A stretch of DNA of 64,000 nucleotides from Saprospiraceae bacterium (GCA_016718505.1 JADKDE010000003.1:310001-374000); one strand, 5' to 3'. Numbered from the stretch's first letter, positions 52,330 to 63,300 are shown. Numbers and translations: made by a program. Notes: generated by a model not told the origin, from the sequence alone.

Positions 52330-53073
52330 ATGGCACAGAAAAAAGTCTATTACAAACAATTCGACATACAAGGATCCCCTATTCCTTTTGAGATCCATGA
52401 GGGTGGATTTCCTCGGATGCGCGTTTCCATGACAAAAGAGACCATTAAAATTTCATTATCTAACTATGCGACCCTTCCGATGAAACAAAAATTCATTCAA
52501 TGGTCGATAGATTGGGTGGCACAAAAGTTCGAAAAAGAACCTAATTTAAAATTGCGCTATATTCCCAAAGTTTATAACAGTGGAGATTATTTGCAAGTAG
52601 GTGAAAGGAAGTATTTGTTACAAATCATAGAAACCGAAGACTCGGTATTCAAGGGAAGCCTCAGACTAGGTACGATTACATTGACTTTATTCCAAAATGC
52701 CGACCCAAGAGAGAGAAACAAAGCCATAAAGACGATTTTGAGCCGATTGGTCGCCAAAGATTTTTTACCCTATATCACACAAAAAGTTACAGAGATAAAT
52801 GCTCAATATTTCAAAAAAGAAATCAAAGCTGTACGTTTGAAATACAATCATTCCAACTGGGGCTCATGCTCTACCGATCGCAATATAAACTTAAGTACTA
52901 GGCTTCTATTTGCCCCTAATCCCGTGATTGATTATGTCATCGTCCACGAATTGGCGCATCTCTATGAAATGAACCACTCAGATAGATTTTGGCAAATAGT
53001 CCAAAGTGTTATGCCCGATTATCAAAAATGCGAAAAATGGCTCAAAAAAAATGGCAATCTATGTGAGTTTTAG
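52330..53073 (+). CDS. YgjP/SprT-like metal-dependent hydrolase (DUF45)
   Basis: 247 residues. The C-terminal half has the zinc-peptidase motif VIVHELAHLYEMNHSDRFW (HExxH plus a third His, about residues 201-219), preceded by SNWGSCSTDRNINLSTRLLF, the signature of the YgjP-like (M48-clan, DUF45) family. The N-terminal half is beta-rich. Cytosolic; the substrate of this family is poorly known. It converges with feoB, ending 13 bases from its stop. Confidence 0.9.
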   Translation: MAQKKVYYKQFDIQGSPIPFEIHEGGFPRMRVSMTKETIKISLSNYATLPMKQKFIQWSIDWVAQKFEKEPNLKLRYIPKVYNSGDYLQVGERKYLLQIIETEDSVFKGSLRLGTITLTLFQNADPRERNKAIKTILSRLVAKDFLPYITQKVTEINAQYFKKEIKAVRLKYNHSNWGSCSTDRNINLSTRLLFAPNPVIDYVIVHELAHLYEMNHSDRFWQIVQSVMPDYQKCEKWLKKNGNLCEF

Positions 53074-53086
53074 TCTTGGGAAACCA

Positions 53087-55201
53087 CTAAGAAAATAACT
53101 GGAAAACAATAAAACTGCTTACATAAGCCAACAATCCAAAGATTGTAAATTGCAGGATTGGCCACTTCCAAGAGCGAGTCTCTCGATGGGTGACTGCGAG
53201 CGTACTCATGCATTGCAACGCGAAGGTATAGAAGGTAATCAAAGATAAACACGTAGCCAAAGTGTAGATTTTTCGCCCACTTTTGGGATCAACCGCATTT
53301 TGCATCCTAGCCAACAATGTCTGACTATCTTCAGTATCTTCGATGCTATAAATCGTTGCCATCGTCCCAACGAATACTTCCCGGGCCGCAAAAGAACAAA
53401 TCAAAGCAATACCTATCTTCCAATCGTAACCAAGAGGCTTTATAACAGGTTCGAACGCCTTACCTAAAATACCAGCATAAGAGTTTTCAATCTTATAAGC
53501 GTTGGCAAGTGCATTGGCTTCAGTAGGGTTTAATTGCTTCTCCACGGCTTCTTTTTGCGCCAATGCATATCCATCAGCCATCTTGGTTTTAGGTCCATAG
53601 GATGCCAAAAACCACAAGAGCAAAGCAATCACGATGATCACTTTACCCGCTTCAAATACGTAGGAACGCACTTTTTCATAGACATTTATTAGAATATTTT
53701 TCCAAGAAGGCCATTTGTACTCTGGCATTTCTATCATCAAAAAACTTCTCTCATTGGATTTAAGGATCAACTTCATGCATAAAGCAGCCAACAATGTTAC
53801 TACAATACCTACAATATAGATTGAAAAGAAAACAAGACCTTTTAGGTTAAAATAGCCCAATATCAGCTTATCTGGGATGCAAAGACCTATCAGCACGGTA
53901 TAAACTGGGATACGCGCGCTGCAACTGATCAATGGCGTCACGAAAATGGTAATCAATCGCTCTCGCCAGTTCAGTATCGTCCGTGTGGACATGATCGCTG
54001 GTATGGCGCAGGCGCCACCAGATATCAACGCAACGATGCTTCGGCCATTCATACCAAATTTTTGCATGATTCGATCAAACATATACACAGCTCGGGCCAT
54101 ATATCCAGTCTCTTCCAGTATTGTTATCAGAAAAAACAAAAGCGCAATTTGCGGCACAAAGACCAAAATACCACCCAGACCCGTCCAAAGTCCGTCAATC
54201 AGCATTTCTGTGACCCAACTTTTTGGCAGTATTTCCTTTAGCCTTTCTCCTGAATCATTGAAACCATGGTCAATTATATCCATCGGAAAACTCGACCACT
54301 CGAATATTGCTTGAAATATAAAAAATAGGATTCCAAAGAAAATAAGAGGTCCCACCACGGGATTGGTCGTCAATCTATCGATTTTGTCCGTGATATTTTG
54401 ACCTTTTGATGATTTATCTACTATATACTTTGACAATTTTATCGTAAAATCATCAAAACGTCGCATGGTCTCGTTGATCTGAAGGCTCAAATTATTGAAC
54501 GAATTGATCCGACACAATTCATTGATGAACTGGTGCTCTTCCTTAGAAATAAATCCCAGCCACTCGTGATGGTGAGCGATGAGCTTTGCTTGATACAAAT
54601 TCTTTACCTCCAATTTTTTTGAAACCTGATCCGCAACTATTTTTTCAGCATCATTAAATTTGTAAAATCTTACAGCGCTACCCGATTCTTCTTCCAATAA
54701 CTTTTGTATCCCTTCTTTCAACAATCCATATCCTTCCATGGTCCTGCTGCTCACTTCTATCACTGGGAGATTCAAGAACGCTTCTAGCTCTTTGGCCTTG
54801 ATTTCCAAACCATTATCTCTAGCGATATCCATCATGTTCAAGACGACGAGTATTGGAATATCCAGCTCTAACAACTGGGTAAGCAACAAAAAATGCTTAT
54901 TGATTTGGTTCGAATCGATCACATAAATGATTCGATCGGGACGCTTTGGAGCATGAGGATTCAATAGGGTACTCACCACCATTTTTTCCTCATGTGAAGA
55001 TGGAAATAAACTATAAATCCCTGGAAAATCAATTATTTGGACCTTCTCTTCGCCTACTTTCATGTAGCCAACCTTGATATCAACCGTAACTCCTGGAAAG
55101 TTGCCCACTTTTTGCGTGAGACCCGTCAAATGATTAAACAGGGAAGATTTGCCGGCATTAGGATTGCCTAATAGCCCAATGATGGGTGTATTCTCCATCA
55201 T
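53087..55201 (-). CDS. feoB: Ferrous iron transport protein B
   Basis: Inner-membrane Fe(II) transporter with an N-terminal GTPase. The 704-residue product has G1 GLLGNPNAGKSSLFNHL, G2/G3 PGVTVD and DFPGIYSLFP, G4 NMMD, a helical GDI-like spacer, then the membrane domain with two Gate motifs (GLGGILVFVPQIALLFFLIT; ISCSARIPVYTVLIGL) and GMNGRSIVALISGGACAIPA. C-terminal helices are complete. The start overlaps the feoA stop by 4 bases (ATGA), indicating coupling. Confidence 0.97.
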   Translation of the reverse strand: MMENTPIIGLLGNPNAGKSSLFNHLTGLTQKVGNFPGVTVDIKVGYMKVGEEKVQIIDFPGIYSLFPSSHEEKMVVSTLLNPHAPKRPDRIIYVIDSNQINKHFLLLTQLLELDIPILVVLNMMDIARDNGLEIKAKELEAFLNLPVIEVSSRTMEGYGLLKEGIQKLLEEESGSAVRFYKFNDAEKIVADQVSKKLEVKNLYQAKLIAHHHEWLGFISKEEHQFINELCRINSFNNLSLQINETMRRFDDFTIKLSKYIVDKSSKGQNITDKIDRLTTNPVVGPLIFFGILFFIFQAIFEWSSFPMDIIDHGFNDSGERLKEILPKSWVTEMLIDGLWTGLGGILVFVPQIALLFFLITILEETGYMARAVYMFDRIMQKFGMNGRSIVALISGGACAIPAIMSTRTILNWRERLITIFVTPLISCSARIPVYTVLIGLCIPDKLILGYFNLKGLVFFSIYIVGIVVTLLAALCMKLILKSNERSFLMIEMPEYKWPSWKNILINVYEKVRSYVFEAGKVIIVIALLLWFLASYGPKTKMADGYALAQKEAVEKQLNPTEANALANAYKIENSYAGILGKAFEPVIKPLGYDWKIGIALICSFAAREVFVGTMATIYSIEDTEDSQTLLARMQNAVDPKSGRKIYTLATCLSLITFYTFALQCMSTLAVTHRETRSWKWPILQFTIFGLLAYVSSFIVFQLFS

Positions 55202-55443
55202 GCGAATGTTTCAATAATGATCATTTCTGCCTCACTTTTCCGTAGTGCCAATCGTTGATTGTCCACTTTTATATAACATGCTCCCCCAAAAGGTGCTTTG
55301 CCCACCATCGTTATTTCCTTATTTTGCAAAACTCCCATAGTCATTAATTTACTAGCAGTTAGGTCATCATTAAAGAAAACTATTTTAGCCTTTGCTTCTA
55401 GGGGCAAATCATAAACAGTCCGCAATTTTAAATCTAAAGGCAT
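55198..55443 (-). CDS. feoA: Ferrous iron transport protein A
   Basis: Small cytosolic SH3-like partner of FeoB. The 81-residue product has the FeoA pattern: MTMGVLQNKEITMVGKAPFG, then GACYIKVDNQRLALRKSEAE. It is first in feoAB. No Fur-like box was recognised upstream. Confidence 0.92.
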   Translation of the reverse strand: MPLDLKLRTVYDLPLEAKAKIVFFNDDLTASKLMTMGVLQNKEITMVGKAPFGGACYIKVDNQRLALRKSEAEMIIIETFA

Positions 55444-55494
55444 ATAAATTTTATTGCTTTTAATACAAATAAAAGGATGGTATTGTTCGCTTTT

Positions 55495-57240
55495 TTAAGC
55501 CCTTTTTCCAATAAATAATCTTTGATAAACATAGAAAAATAGGGTTCCAAATAATGTAAAAACTATTATCCAAAGAAACCAATCTCCCTTTTCCGTATAA
55601 AAAGTCTTTTCATCGTTTAAGTAAACTTTACCCTTCAATGCTGCGGACTCATCATAATGGGTAGGTTCTATTACCCCGCCTAATGGATCGATAAAACAAC
55701 TGATACCCGTATTGGCCGAGCGTGCCATCCACTTTCTGGTCTCAATGCACCGAAGTTTTGACATATTCAGATGTTGTCTATGTCCTGGAGTATTATCCCA
55801 CCAACCATCATTGGTCATTACCACCAAAAACTGTGCTCCGTTCTTCACGAATTTGCCTACGTAGCTTCCATACACGCTCTCATAACAAATTATAGGTGCT
55901 ATCTTGTCACCATGCTGACCAAAGGGCGTCCTATCGCTTTGTGACATCCAACTCATATTAGCCCCACCAAGTTTCAAGATGAGCGGCTTGAGGAAAAACA
56001 GGAAATTACTATAAGGAAAGATTTCTGCTCCTGGGACAAATTTACTTTTGTAATAAATCTGATAATCGAGGCCTTTGTCGAACATCACTGCTGCATTTGC
56101 CACACAATAAACCGAATCTTTGCCATTTATTTGCACGACTTCTCCTTCGAGGTATTTAGGATTCTTTCTAATGACAAATACATACCCACCAAGACCACTG
56201 ATCAGTGTTGTTCTTGGATATTTTTCGATGCTTTTTTTCAACTCATTCAATACAGGATCCTCCTTTAGATCCGTCAAATTCAAGGGATCAAAGCTGGTTT
56301 CGGGCAATATTACATAAGCCGTATTTGAGTCAATTTTGCTTTCAATCAATTGCTTAAAATGGTCAATTTGGATATAAGCTGGGACATTGAATTTTTCATA
56401 ATGAGGTTCATAGTTTGGCTGTATGATCAAACAGTCGCGAGGATTTTCTCTGCTGATTTTTGTAGTAATTTTTATAAACAATGAAATTAAAACTGGGACT
56501 ATAATGGTAAGTGCCAAGGTAATTTTATAAAATTTATCTTGCTTCAAATACACGCAATATCCAAGCAAATTTATGACCCAAATCCACAAACTTCCTCCAA
56601 AAACTCCAGTATATTCATACCATTGAACCCAATCAACCATAGACCCGAAAGAGTTCCCCAAGGTCAACCAAGGCCAGGAAATCTCCCACTCACCATGCCC
56701 AAACTCAAATAAAATCCAGAATGATACTAGAATCAATAAATTCAACTTTCTACCAACCCATTTTTCTACAAAAACAAACAACCGCCAAGGCAAAGTCATC
56801 AAGAAAGCATTCGCATATACGGCAATCATACCTGCCACAAATGCCGTATTCATCACCCAAAAAGTAGAAATCACATTCCACAAAACCAATCCAAAATATA
56901 AACTAAAAACCCATTCGCGACGTGCAATTTCTCCCTCGCGATACTTTTTTAAAATCAACAAAAAAGGAATCATACCAATGAAATCCAAGTACGCCAACGG
57001 TTGCTCTAAATGCCCAAGTCCAAGCAGAATTCCTCCCAATGCAGCATATTTATAACTAGCAGAAATGAGCTTATTGATATGTGCAAAATATAAATACAAG
57101 AGCTGAAAACTCAACAACAATCCAAGTGGCCAATAACCCCAAAGAGGTTTTTGGAGCATAATCAACGCAGCCGTAATCACACCAATTACACCCAACCCAA
57201 GGACTAGTAGATTTGGCTTATTCACGGTAGTTTCCTTCAT
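55495..57240 (-). CDS. lnt: Apolipoprotein N-acyltransferase
   Basis: Inner-membrane enzyme that N-acylates the lipidated Cys of lipoproteins. The 581-residue product has about six N-terminal membrane helices (to about residue 265), a periplasmic nitrilase-like domain with the catalytic triad Glu in VILPETSFD, Lys in YYKSKFVPGAEIFP and Cys in APIICYESVYG, and a final membrane helix (LWIIVFTLFGTLFFYVY). The start (ATG 57240) overlaps the stop of the GH92 gene in an ATGA, so the two are translationally coupled. Confidence 0.93.
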   Translation of the reverse strand: MKETTVNKPNLLVLGLGVIGVITAALIMLQKPLWGYWPLGLLLSFQLLYLYFAHINKLISASYKYAALGGILLGLGHLEQPLAYLDFIGMIPFLLILKKYREGEIARREWVFSLYFGLVLWNVISTFWVMNTAFVAGMIAVYANAFLMTLPWRLFVFVEKWVGRKLNLLILVSFWILFEFGHGEWEISWPWLTLGNSFGSMVDWVQWYEYTGVFGGSLWIWVINLLGYCVYLKQDKFYKITLALTIIVPVLISLFIKITTKISRENPRDCLIIQPNYEPHYEKFNVPAYIQIDHFKQLIESKIDSNTAYVILPETSFDPLNLTDLKEDPVLNELKKSIEKYPRTTLISGLGGYVFVIRKNPKYLEGEVVQINGKDSVYCVANAAVMFDKGLDYQIYYKSKFVPGAEIFPYSNFLFFLKPLILKLGGANMSWMSQSDRTPFGQHGDKIAPIICYESVYGSYVGKFVKNGAQFLVVMTNDGWWDNTPGHRQHLNMSKLRCIETRKWMARSANTGISCFIDPLGGVIEPTHYDESAALKGKVYLNDEKTFYTEKGDWFLWIIVFTLFGTLFFYVYQRLFIGKRA

Positions 57241-60113
57241 TCGCCTATCGTTATTTCATCCATGAAAATCCAAGAATCTCCTCCAGCGCCAATATGATCT
57301 TTGGGCATGGGTCCTGGATTTTTTACAAAAAATTTGATATACTTGCTGTTCTTGGGCAGGTTCCATTCATAAGTTTGTATCACAGATGTGAGGTGGTCTT
57401 TAGCAAATTTGTGAAATTCCTTGCCAAGCGACACATATTTTTTTCCATCTTCTGAAACCATAACTTCTACCCATTCAGGTACTAATATCCAGGAATTCTG
57501 ATCTTGAAGACATCTAAGCCTAATCTCCGAATCCGTCTTCGTCCTAGGTATTTTCAAGGAAAATTCGATATCTTTTCCCCAGGTTCCCTGCCAAGCACCA
57601 GTCCGAAAATCTAAGCCGCCCATCTCTCCATCTATCAAGGCATTTGGTCCACTGGCGGCGTAATGATTGGCATATATTTTTGGCATATCCAATTTCCATT
57701 TATTTTCAATTTTCCGAAAAAAGCTTTCTATCGTGTCTGATATCTTACCTTGAGCATCCATGGCAAATGCCCTAACTTTAGCACTATTTTTAAGGTAAAC
57801 GGCTTTTTTATAAAGACTAAACTTGCCATTGTCAACGGAATAATAAACTTTTGAATCGGGCCTCGCTACTCCAAATTCAATCTTTTTACCATTCGCAAAA
57901 CTTGAACTGCCATCTTGAATAAATGGTACAGGTACAAAATCAACTACACGATTGGCAAATTCACTGACCATAGATTGCATCTTTTGAACTGAATTACTAG
58001 GTTTTATAAGTATTTGAGCACCGTCCTTTATTTCTTCATATGTGATATAACCTCTACCCATTAGATTTTTTCCATTTAAAAAGATTTCATTCTCACCCTT
58101 CCATTGAGAATTTTCACATCGTATGTCTATGTATTTACCATTCTCCAGATGTATCCGACTACTCTCAAAAAATGGCCTTGTAACCAAATACTTCCCTTCT
58201 CCTGGACAAAATGGGTACAACCCCAAGGTCGCCCAAATATACCATGCTGACATTTGCCCACAATCTTCATTTCCGATCAATCCATCGGGCTGATTTTTAT
58301 AAAATGTATGCACAATACTGTCCAAGATCCTTTGAGTTTTTGTTGGTTTTCCAAGTATATGATAGAAATAAGCCATGTGGTGACTTGGCTCATTACCATG
58401 CGCATATTGCCCTATCAAACCCGTAATATCAGCTTGCTCCCTTCCCGTCGTCTGCACTTGGGTATTAAACAAAGTATCCAAATGCCGCTCAAGATTTGCA
58501 ACGCTCCCGTGCAACTGGATCAATCCTTCGACATCATGGGGTACCGCGAGACTGTATTGCCAAGCATTCGCCTCCGTATAGTGTTGATTTACTTCCTTGG
58601 GATCAAATGGTTTTACAAACGAATTATTATATTTCGCCCTAAAAAACCCAGTTGTTGGGTCATACAAATTTTGATAATTTTTCGCCCTCATAAAATATTC
58701 TCTGGCTATGTCTTGCTTGTTCAATTTTGAAGCATATTTTCCAATACACCAATCATCGTATGCGTATTCCAAAGTCCTTGAAACCGATTCTGATGCCTTT
58801 TCTGAGCCTACAAATCCATTTTCAACATAATTTTCAATGCCGAATCGTTTTTGATTGGCTGATTTTTGCATCGCCTCCAACAATTTCTCTGATTGATTTC
58901 TTTGTATTCCCTTATCCAATGCATCGGCAATCACAGAGACTGAATGATACCCAATCATACAATCCGTTTCATTGCCCACCAATTCCCAAACAGGCAACAA
59001 TCCGCCTTGCTCATAATGCTTTACAAACGTCTCAATAAAAGATTTACTGCGCTTTTTATCGATCAAATGATACAATGGATTGGCACTTCGATAAGTATCC
59101 CACAATGAAAATACAGAGTACGTGTCCTCGCCTCGATCTAAATGTAAATTAGCGTCCATACCGCGATAGCGGCCATCTGCATCCGAAAACAAATTCGGCA
59201 CAGTCTTTAGATGGTACATACTCGTGTAAAAATTGCTTCTCATTGTTTCATCCCCACCTTTAACTTCGATTACACCCAATTCCTTGTCCCAAGCATTTTC
59301 TGTACTTTTTCTAACATCATCAAACTCCCAATTTGGACAATCCACCTTCAAATTATTAATCGCACCAGCCGTATTCACATAAGATATTCCAACTTTCAAA
59401 ATTATCTCCCTGGTGTCTTTAAAACTATATCGCAAGATTGCCGAAAGGGAATCCTTTTCATTCTTCACCCAAGTCAGATCAAATGGAAGATTGGACTCCA
59501 TCACAAAATATATTCTTTCATCCTTCGCCCAACTTTTAGAATTTCTATGCCCTACAAGCCGAGTTCTCTCTGAAACAGACATCGAAGCATCCAACACAAC
59601 ATCACGAAAACCCAAATCCACTATAATTGAAGCCTCTTTTACACCTAAAAGGAAATTATAACGGTGCATCCCAACATATTTGGTCGCAGTCAATTCAGCC
59701 AATACCCCATTATCCAAAAGTACAGCATAATACCCCGGTCTCGCCCTTTCCAAGCCTTTCTTAAAACCAGTTCTAAACTGCGATCTAACTTCTTTCAATG
59801 TATTTCCTACTACCCTATCAGGATGCGGCATGATTAGAATATCACTCAAATCAGAAACTCCCGTGCCACTCAAATGCGTGTGGGAAAACCCCAAAATTGC
59901 AGTGTCTTCCGCATAATACCCCGAACAAGCATCCCAGCCATCCGTCCTAGTATCTGGACTCAGTTGAACCATACCATGCGGAAAAATTGCCCCTGGAAAT
60001 GTATGTCCGTGACCACCAGTACCCACCATCGGATTAGCAACTTCTATCAAACGCTTTTGCGCATCAATGCCAAGAGATAGCATGAAAAAAAACAACAGAA
60101 ATTGAAGTCTCAT
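57237..60113 (-). CDS. GH92 family alpha-mannosidase
   Basis: Exported calcium-dependent alpha-mannosidase of about 958 residues from ATG 60113 (LQFLLFFFMLSLGIDAQ signal peptide). GH92 signatures are present: NPMVGTGGHGHTFPGAIFPH, SPDTRTDGWDACSGYY, GFSHTHLSGTG, GNEPSHHMAYFYHILGK and GNEDCGQMSAWYIWATLG with the acidic catalytic region. The C-terminal about 250 residues hold a FN3/chitobiase-like domain and a carbohydrate-binding (F5/8-type) domain (SDSEI..., WVEVMVSEDGKKYVSLG). Likely trims mannose from glycoproteins or glycans. ATG 60149 would add 12 residues before the signal peptide. No T9SS end is seen, so it may stay periplasmic. Confidence 0.93.
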   Translation of the reverse strand: MRLQFLLFFFMLSLGIDAQKRLIEVANPMVGTGGHGHTFPGAIFPHGMVQLSPDTRTDGWDACSGYYAEDTAILGFSHTHLSGTGVSDLSDILIMPHPDRVVGNTLKEVRSQFRTGFKKGLERARPGYYAVLLDNGVLAELTATKYVGMHRYNFLLGVKEASIIVDLGFRDVVLDASMSVSERTRLVGHRNSKSWAKDERIYFVMESNLPFDLTWVKNEKDSLSAILRYSFKDTREIILKVGISYVNTAGAINNLKVDCPNWEFDDVRKSTENAWDKELGVIEVKGGDETMRSNFYTSMYHLKTVPNLFSDADGRYRGMDANLHLDRGEDTYSVFSLWDTYRSANPLYHLIDKKRSKSFIETFVKHYEQGGLLPVWELVGNETDCMIGYHSVSVIADALDKGIQRNQSEKLLEAMQKSANQKRFGIENYVENGFVGSEKASESVSRTLEYAYDDWCIGKYASKLNKQDIAREYFMRAKNYQNLYDPTTGFFRAKYNNSFVKPFDPKEVNQHYTEANAWQYSLAVPHDVEGLIQLHGSVANLERHLDTLFNTQVQTTGREQADITGLIGQYAHGNEPSHHMAYFYHILGKPTKTQRILDSIVHTFYKNQPDGLIGNEDCGQMSAWYIWATLGLYPFCPGEGKYLVTRPFFESSRIHLENGKYIDIRCENSQWKGENEIFLNGKNLMGRGYITYEEIKDGAQILIKPSNSVQKMQSMVSEFANRVVDFVPVPFIQDGSSSFANGKKIEFGVARPDSKVYYSVDNGKFSLYKKAVYLKNSAKVRAFAMDAQGKISDTIESFFRKIENKWKLDMPKIYANHYAASGPNALIDGEMGGLDFRTGAWQGTWGKDIEFSLKIPRTKTDSEIRLRCLQDQNSWILVPEWVEVMVSEDGKKYVSLGKEFHKFAKDHLTSVIQTYEWNLPKNSKYIKFFVKNPGPMPKDHIGAGGDSWIFMDEITIGE

Positions 60114-60196
60114 ACCGATATTATCAACATTAAAGTTCCACATGCTCAATTCATTCTTTGAGTAAAGTTACCAAATTTTATTCAAATTAATTCTAA

Positions 60197-60297
60197 GGCA
60201 TATCCCCTCCCCTATGGCTCGGGGTCGGTGTATTCCGAAGTTCCGTCTCGACTTATAGTCGAGACCGACTGCGTCGTCCTCCATCCACCTTATGCGC
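60197..60297 (+). repeat. Dispersed structured repeat, copy F
   Basis: Begins GGCATATCCCC and ends CCATCCACCTTATGCGC; arms GCATA and TATGC pair. The core is CGGGGTCGG; GTCTCGACT-TAT-AGTCGAGAC is a perfect 9-base-pair hairpin, and CGAC-TGC-GTCG follows. It lies between the GH92 gene and the second giant surface-protein gene. Confidence 0.82.
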
Positions 60298-60314
60298 TGG
60301 GTTTTGTCCAAAAT

Positions 60315-60346
60315 AAAAGAGCCCCGACTTGCGTCGAGGCTCTTTT
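60315..60346 (-). terminator. Terminator after second giant surface protein
   Basis: AAAAGAGCC..CGAC pairs with GTCG.GGCTCTTTT; on the minus strand it ends in a T run. It lies 31 bases beyond the stop at 60377. Confidence 0.85.
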
Positions 60347-60376
60347 AACTTTCTATCTTATCTCAATGTTACAAAA

Positions 60377-63300
60377 CTAATCTAGTATTACCATCTTCTT
60401 CGCATCTGTAAAGTCTGCGGCATCCAATTGATAATACATCACGCCTGTAGCTGGTAGTTCACCTTTGTTCAGTGTTACGCTGTTGTAGCCTTTGTTGAAC
60501 GTCCTTTCTACTACTTTCAACACTTTGCCCGTTACATCGTAGATGCTTACTTTCGCCTTCATCTGCGCTGGCAAGTTGAAGCCTATCAACGTTTCCGTGC
60601 CCCATGGGTTTGGTTGGTTTTGATACAATGCAAAGCCTTGTACCGCCATTCCATCCTTGCCTATAAAGTTCAAACCTACGTTCATTACTTCTCCTTTCGC
60701 ATTGTATGCTTGGGCTGGTGTCAACTCGGAAGTTACATATACGCTCTCACTTATCAACCCTTGGCTTCTCGCCTTGAATATCAATGTGAAGGCACCTTCG
60801 TTCTCTGCTATACTCTCCGCTGTCGGATTAGACCAGCTCGTTGTGATCTTGCCTTCTTCCAACATCGTAAATCCAAAGTTTTCCTCAGTTACATGCAATC
60901 TGCCAGCTTCGTATCCTACAAATTCCAATCTTTGGTTATCAAAGTTCGTCGTGAACTGGTAGCCATTGATCTTCGCAAAGTCATTCGCTTTCAGCGTCAT
61001 CCTTACCGTCTCACCCGCCTTGTAGCTGCCTTCTGTTACATTGAACATCAAGTTCTTGCCACTTCTCTCCTCTGGCACGGCTGTCAGATTCACCACTGCA
61101 TTCTCTGTTACGTCTCCGATTTTCACCGCTACAAAATCTGCTTCGACATTTCCTGACATCGCATTCGTCAAGCTAACCCTTTCTGGGAAACTGCTCGTCA
61201 ACGCATTGCCCGTTGTCAAGTTGTAATCCTTATCTACGAATCTGAACGACGTATTGTTACCAAATCTATCGATCTTGAATAACACCAATTTCCTCAATTC
61301 TACCAAGTCTGCTGCTGTTATCGTATTCGATTTATTTACGTCTCCTGCTATCATCTTGTAGCCGCTATTCAATGATTCCGCTCCTAGGATATGTCTTTGG
61401 ATCTTGATGATATCCGCTGTGCTTACTCCATTTCTGTGGTTGTCATCTCTTTTCGGTACCACTTCATAATTATTCGCATCCATTTCATTGAATCCAAACG
61501 TTCCGCTCGTATTCGTCATTGAGAATGCCAATTCATTCGTACCTGACATCACACTTACTTTCGTATCGCTTACGTTCGCATTCGTCTCCGTCTTCACCGT
61601 TCCTGTCAAGACAAACCTCGATACGTCATTCGTACATGGCATATTCTTCTGGATCGTTACCGTTGTGATACAGAAATCTGAATTGCCTGCTGCATCCCAC
61701 ATATAGATATTTATCGGCGATCTGCCTAAATCATCTTTTGTAAATATTCTATTTGGTTGGGTTCCCGCTGCATCAAATGTGTATCGGTATGGACCAGGAC
61801 AATTGTCCGTTGAACTATTCGCTGCTATAAAGTCTGATGCCCATAATTCTATTGCACATGTCGATGGCATCAACTCGGCTATCAATTCGATACATACTGG
61901 ACTTGGCTTCTTACAATCATTGATTGTAACGATTTGTGTACAAGTTTCCTTGTTGCCACAGCCGTCTTCTACTTCCCATACCACTCTGTGGGTACCTAGT
62001 ATCCAACCAGCTGCTGGATTGATGGTAGAACCCGTTCCGAATGAATCAAATGTTCCATCGTTATTTAGATCTACTTGGTATCTGTATCTCAACTTCGTCT
62101 CTGGATCACAATCATCTGTCGCTGTGATGCTTAATGATTGGAAATGAGGTCCACAGCCTGGGCCATTGTGACACCACTCTACTGCTGAGCAGTTCGTGAA
62201 CGTCGGTGCTGATGAATTCATCACTACCAAGACTTGATCATACGTCCATGATGGGTGATTGCCGTACTCATCTCTTTGACACTCATCTATTACTTTCCAC
62301 TTCCTGATTACCTTCTTACAGCCTTGGCTTGATCCTACTTCGAAGTCAAAGTACCAGTCATCAAAGCCTACTCCTACATTTGAACATACGTCTTCTCTGA
62401 ACCATGGCTTCTTGTATGGCCATGCGATATTCGCTGTATCCAATGCCGCTCCACACTGATTCGTCGTGTAGTCCGCTGGCCAGTAGATATCGTGCATATC
62501 ATCCCAGTTAAAGTCTGTTAATGGATTGTAATTATTGAATGGTACATCGTATGGTGGCTGACCGCTATTTTCAGTTAAGACATTAGCATCCAATCCATTG
62601 AATTCATACGTATTGTAAACCGTTATCGTCTGCAAACATGATCTATATCCTGCTGCATCTGATGCCGTCCACGTTCTCAATATTGTACCCTTATTGCAAT
62701 TCAAACTAGGTGACTGTGAATAGCTTAATGTCAAATTACAATTGTCATACGCCACTCCGTTCACTCCTACTTGGAAATGTGGATCTTGTGCACTTTCTGA
62801 GTGTCTTCCGATATGTCCATATCTTTGGTCGATATAGATCGGATCTCTCACCACTGCTGTACTTCCATTTCCGCCATTTACTACCGTTCCGAATATATCC
62901 AAGTTTGACAAACTGTATGGATATCTACAATCGATATTGATATCTGGTGGACATGTGATGATCGGTGGCAATTTGTCCTGGATAAATACTGAATCCATGC
63001 ACTCATTGTAATTGCCATTCGCATCTGTGATTCTCATCACTACTGCTATCTTCTTGTTTACGTCTGTACAACAGAACGCTACCGTATCTCGCAAACTTGT
63101 TATCGCTGGGCTATGGCATGGATCCGTCATCCTTCTTATTTTCCACGATACTACTCCACAATTGTCATATGAGCCATTGTCGAAGTCTCTCGCTTGGATT
63201 CTTCCTCGGACATTATCTCCCAACCCGATCGTCAAATACGTCTTCCATACTGCTACTGGAGATACATAATCTCTTACCGCTAAGGTCATACAGCAGCTTC

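Noticed and set aside
60614..61156. 180-residue plus-strand frame opposite the second giant protein
   Set aside because: Antisense shadow; the minus frame has clear dockerin-like, cohesin-like and T9SS domains.
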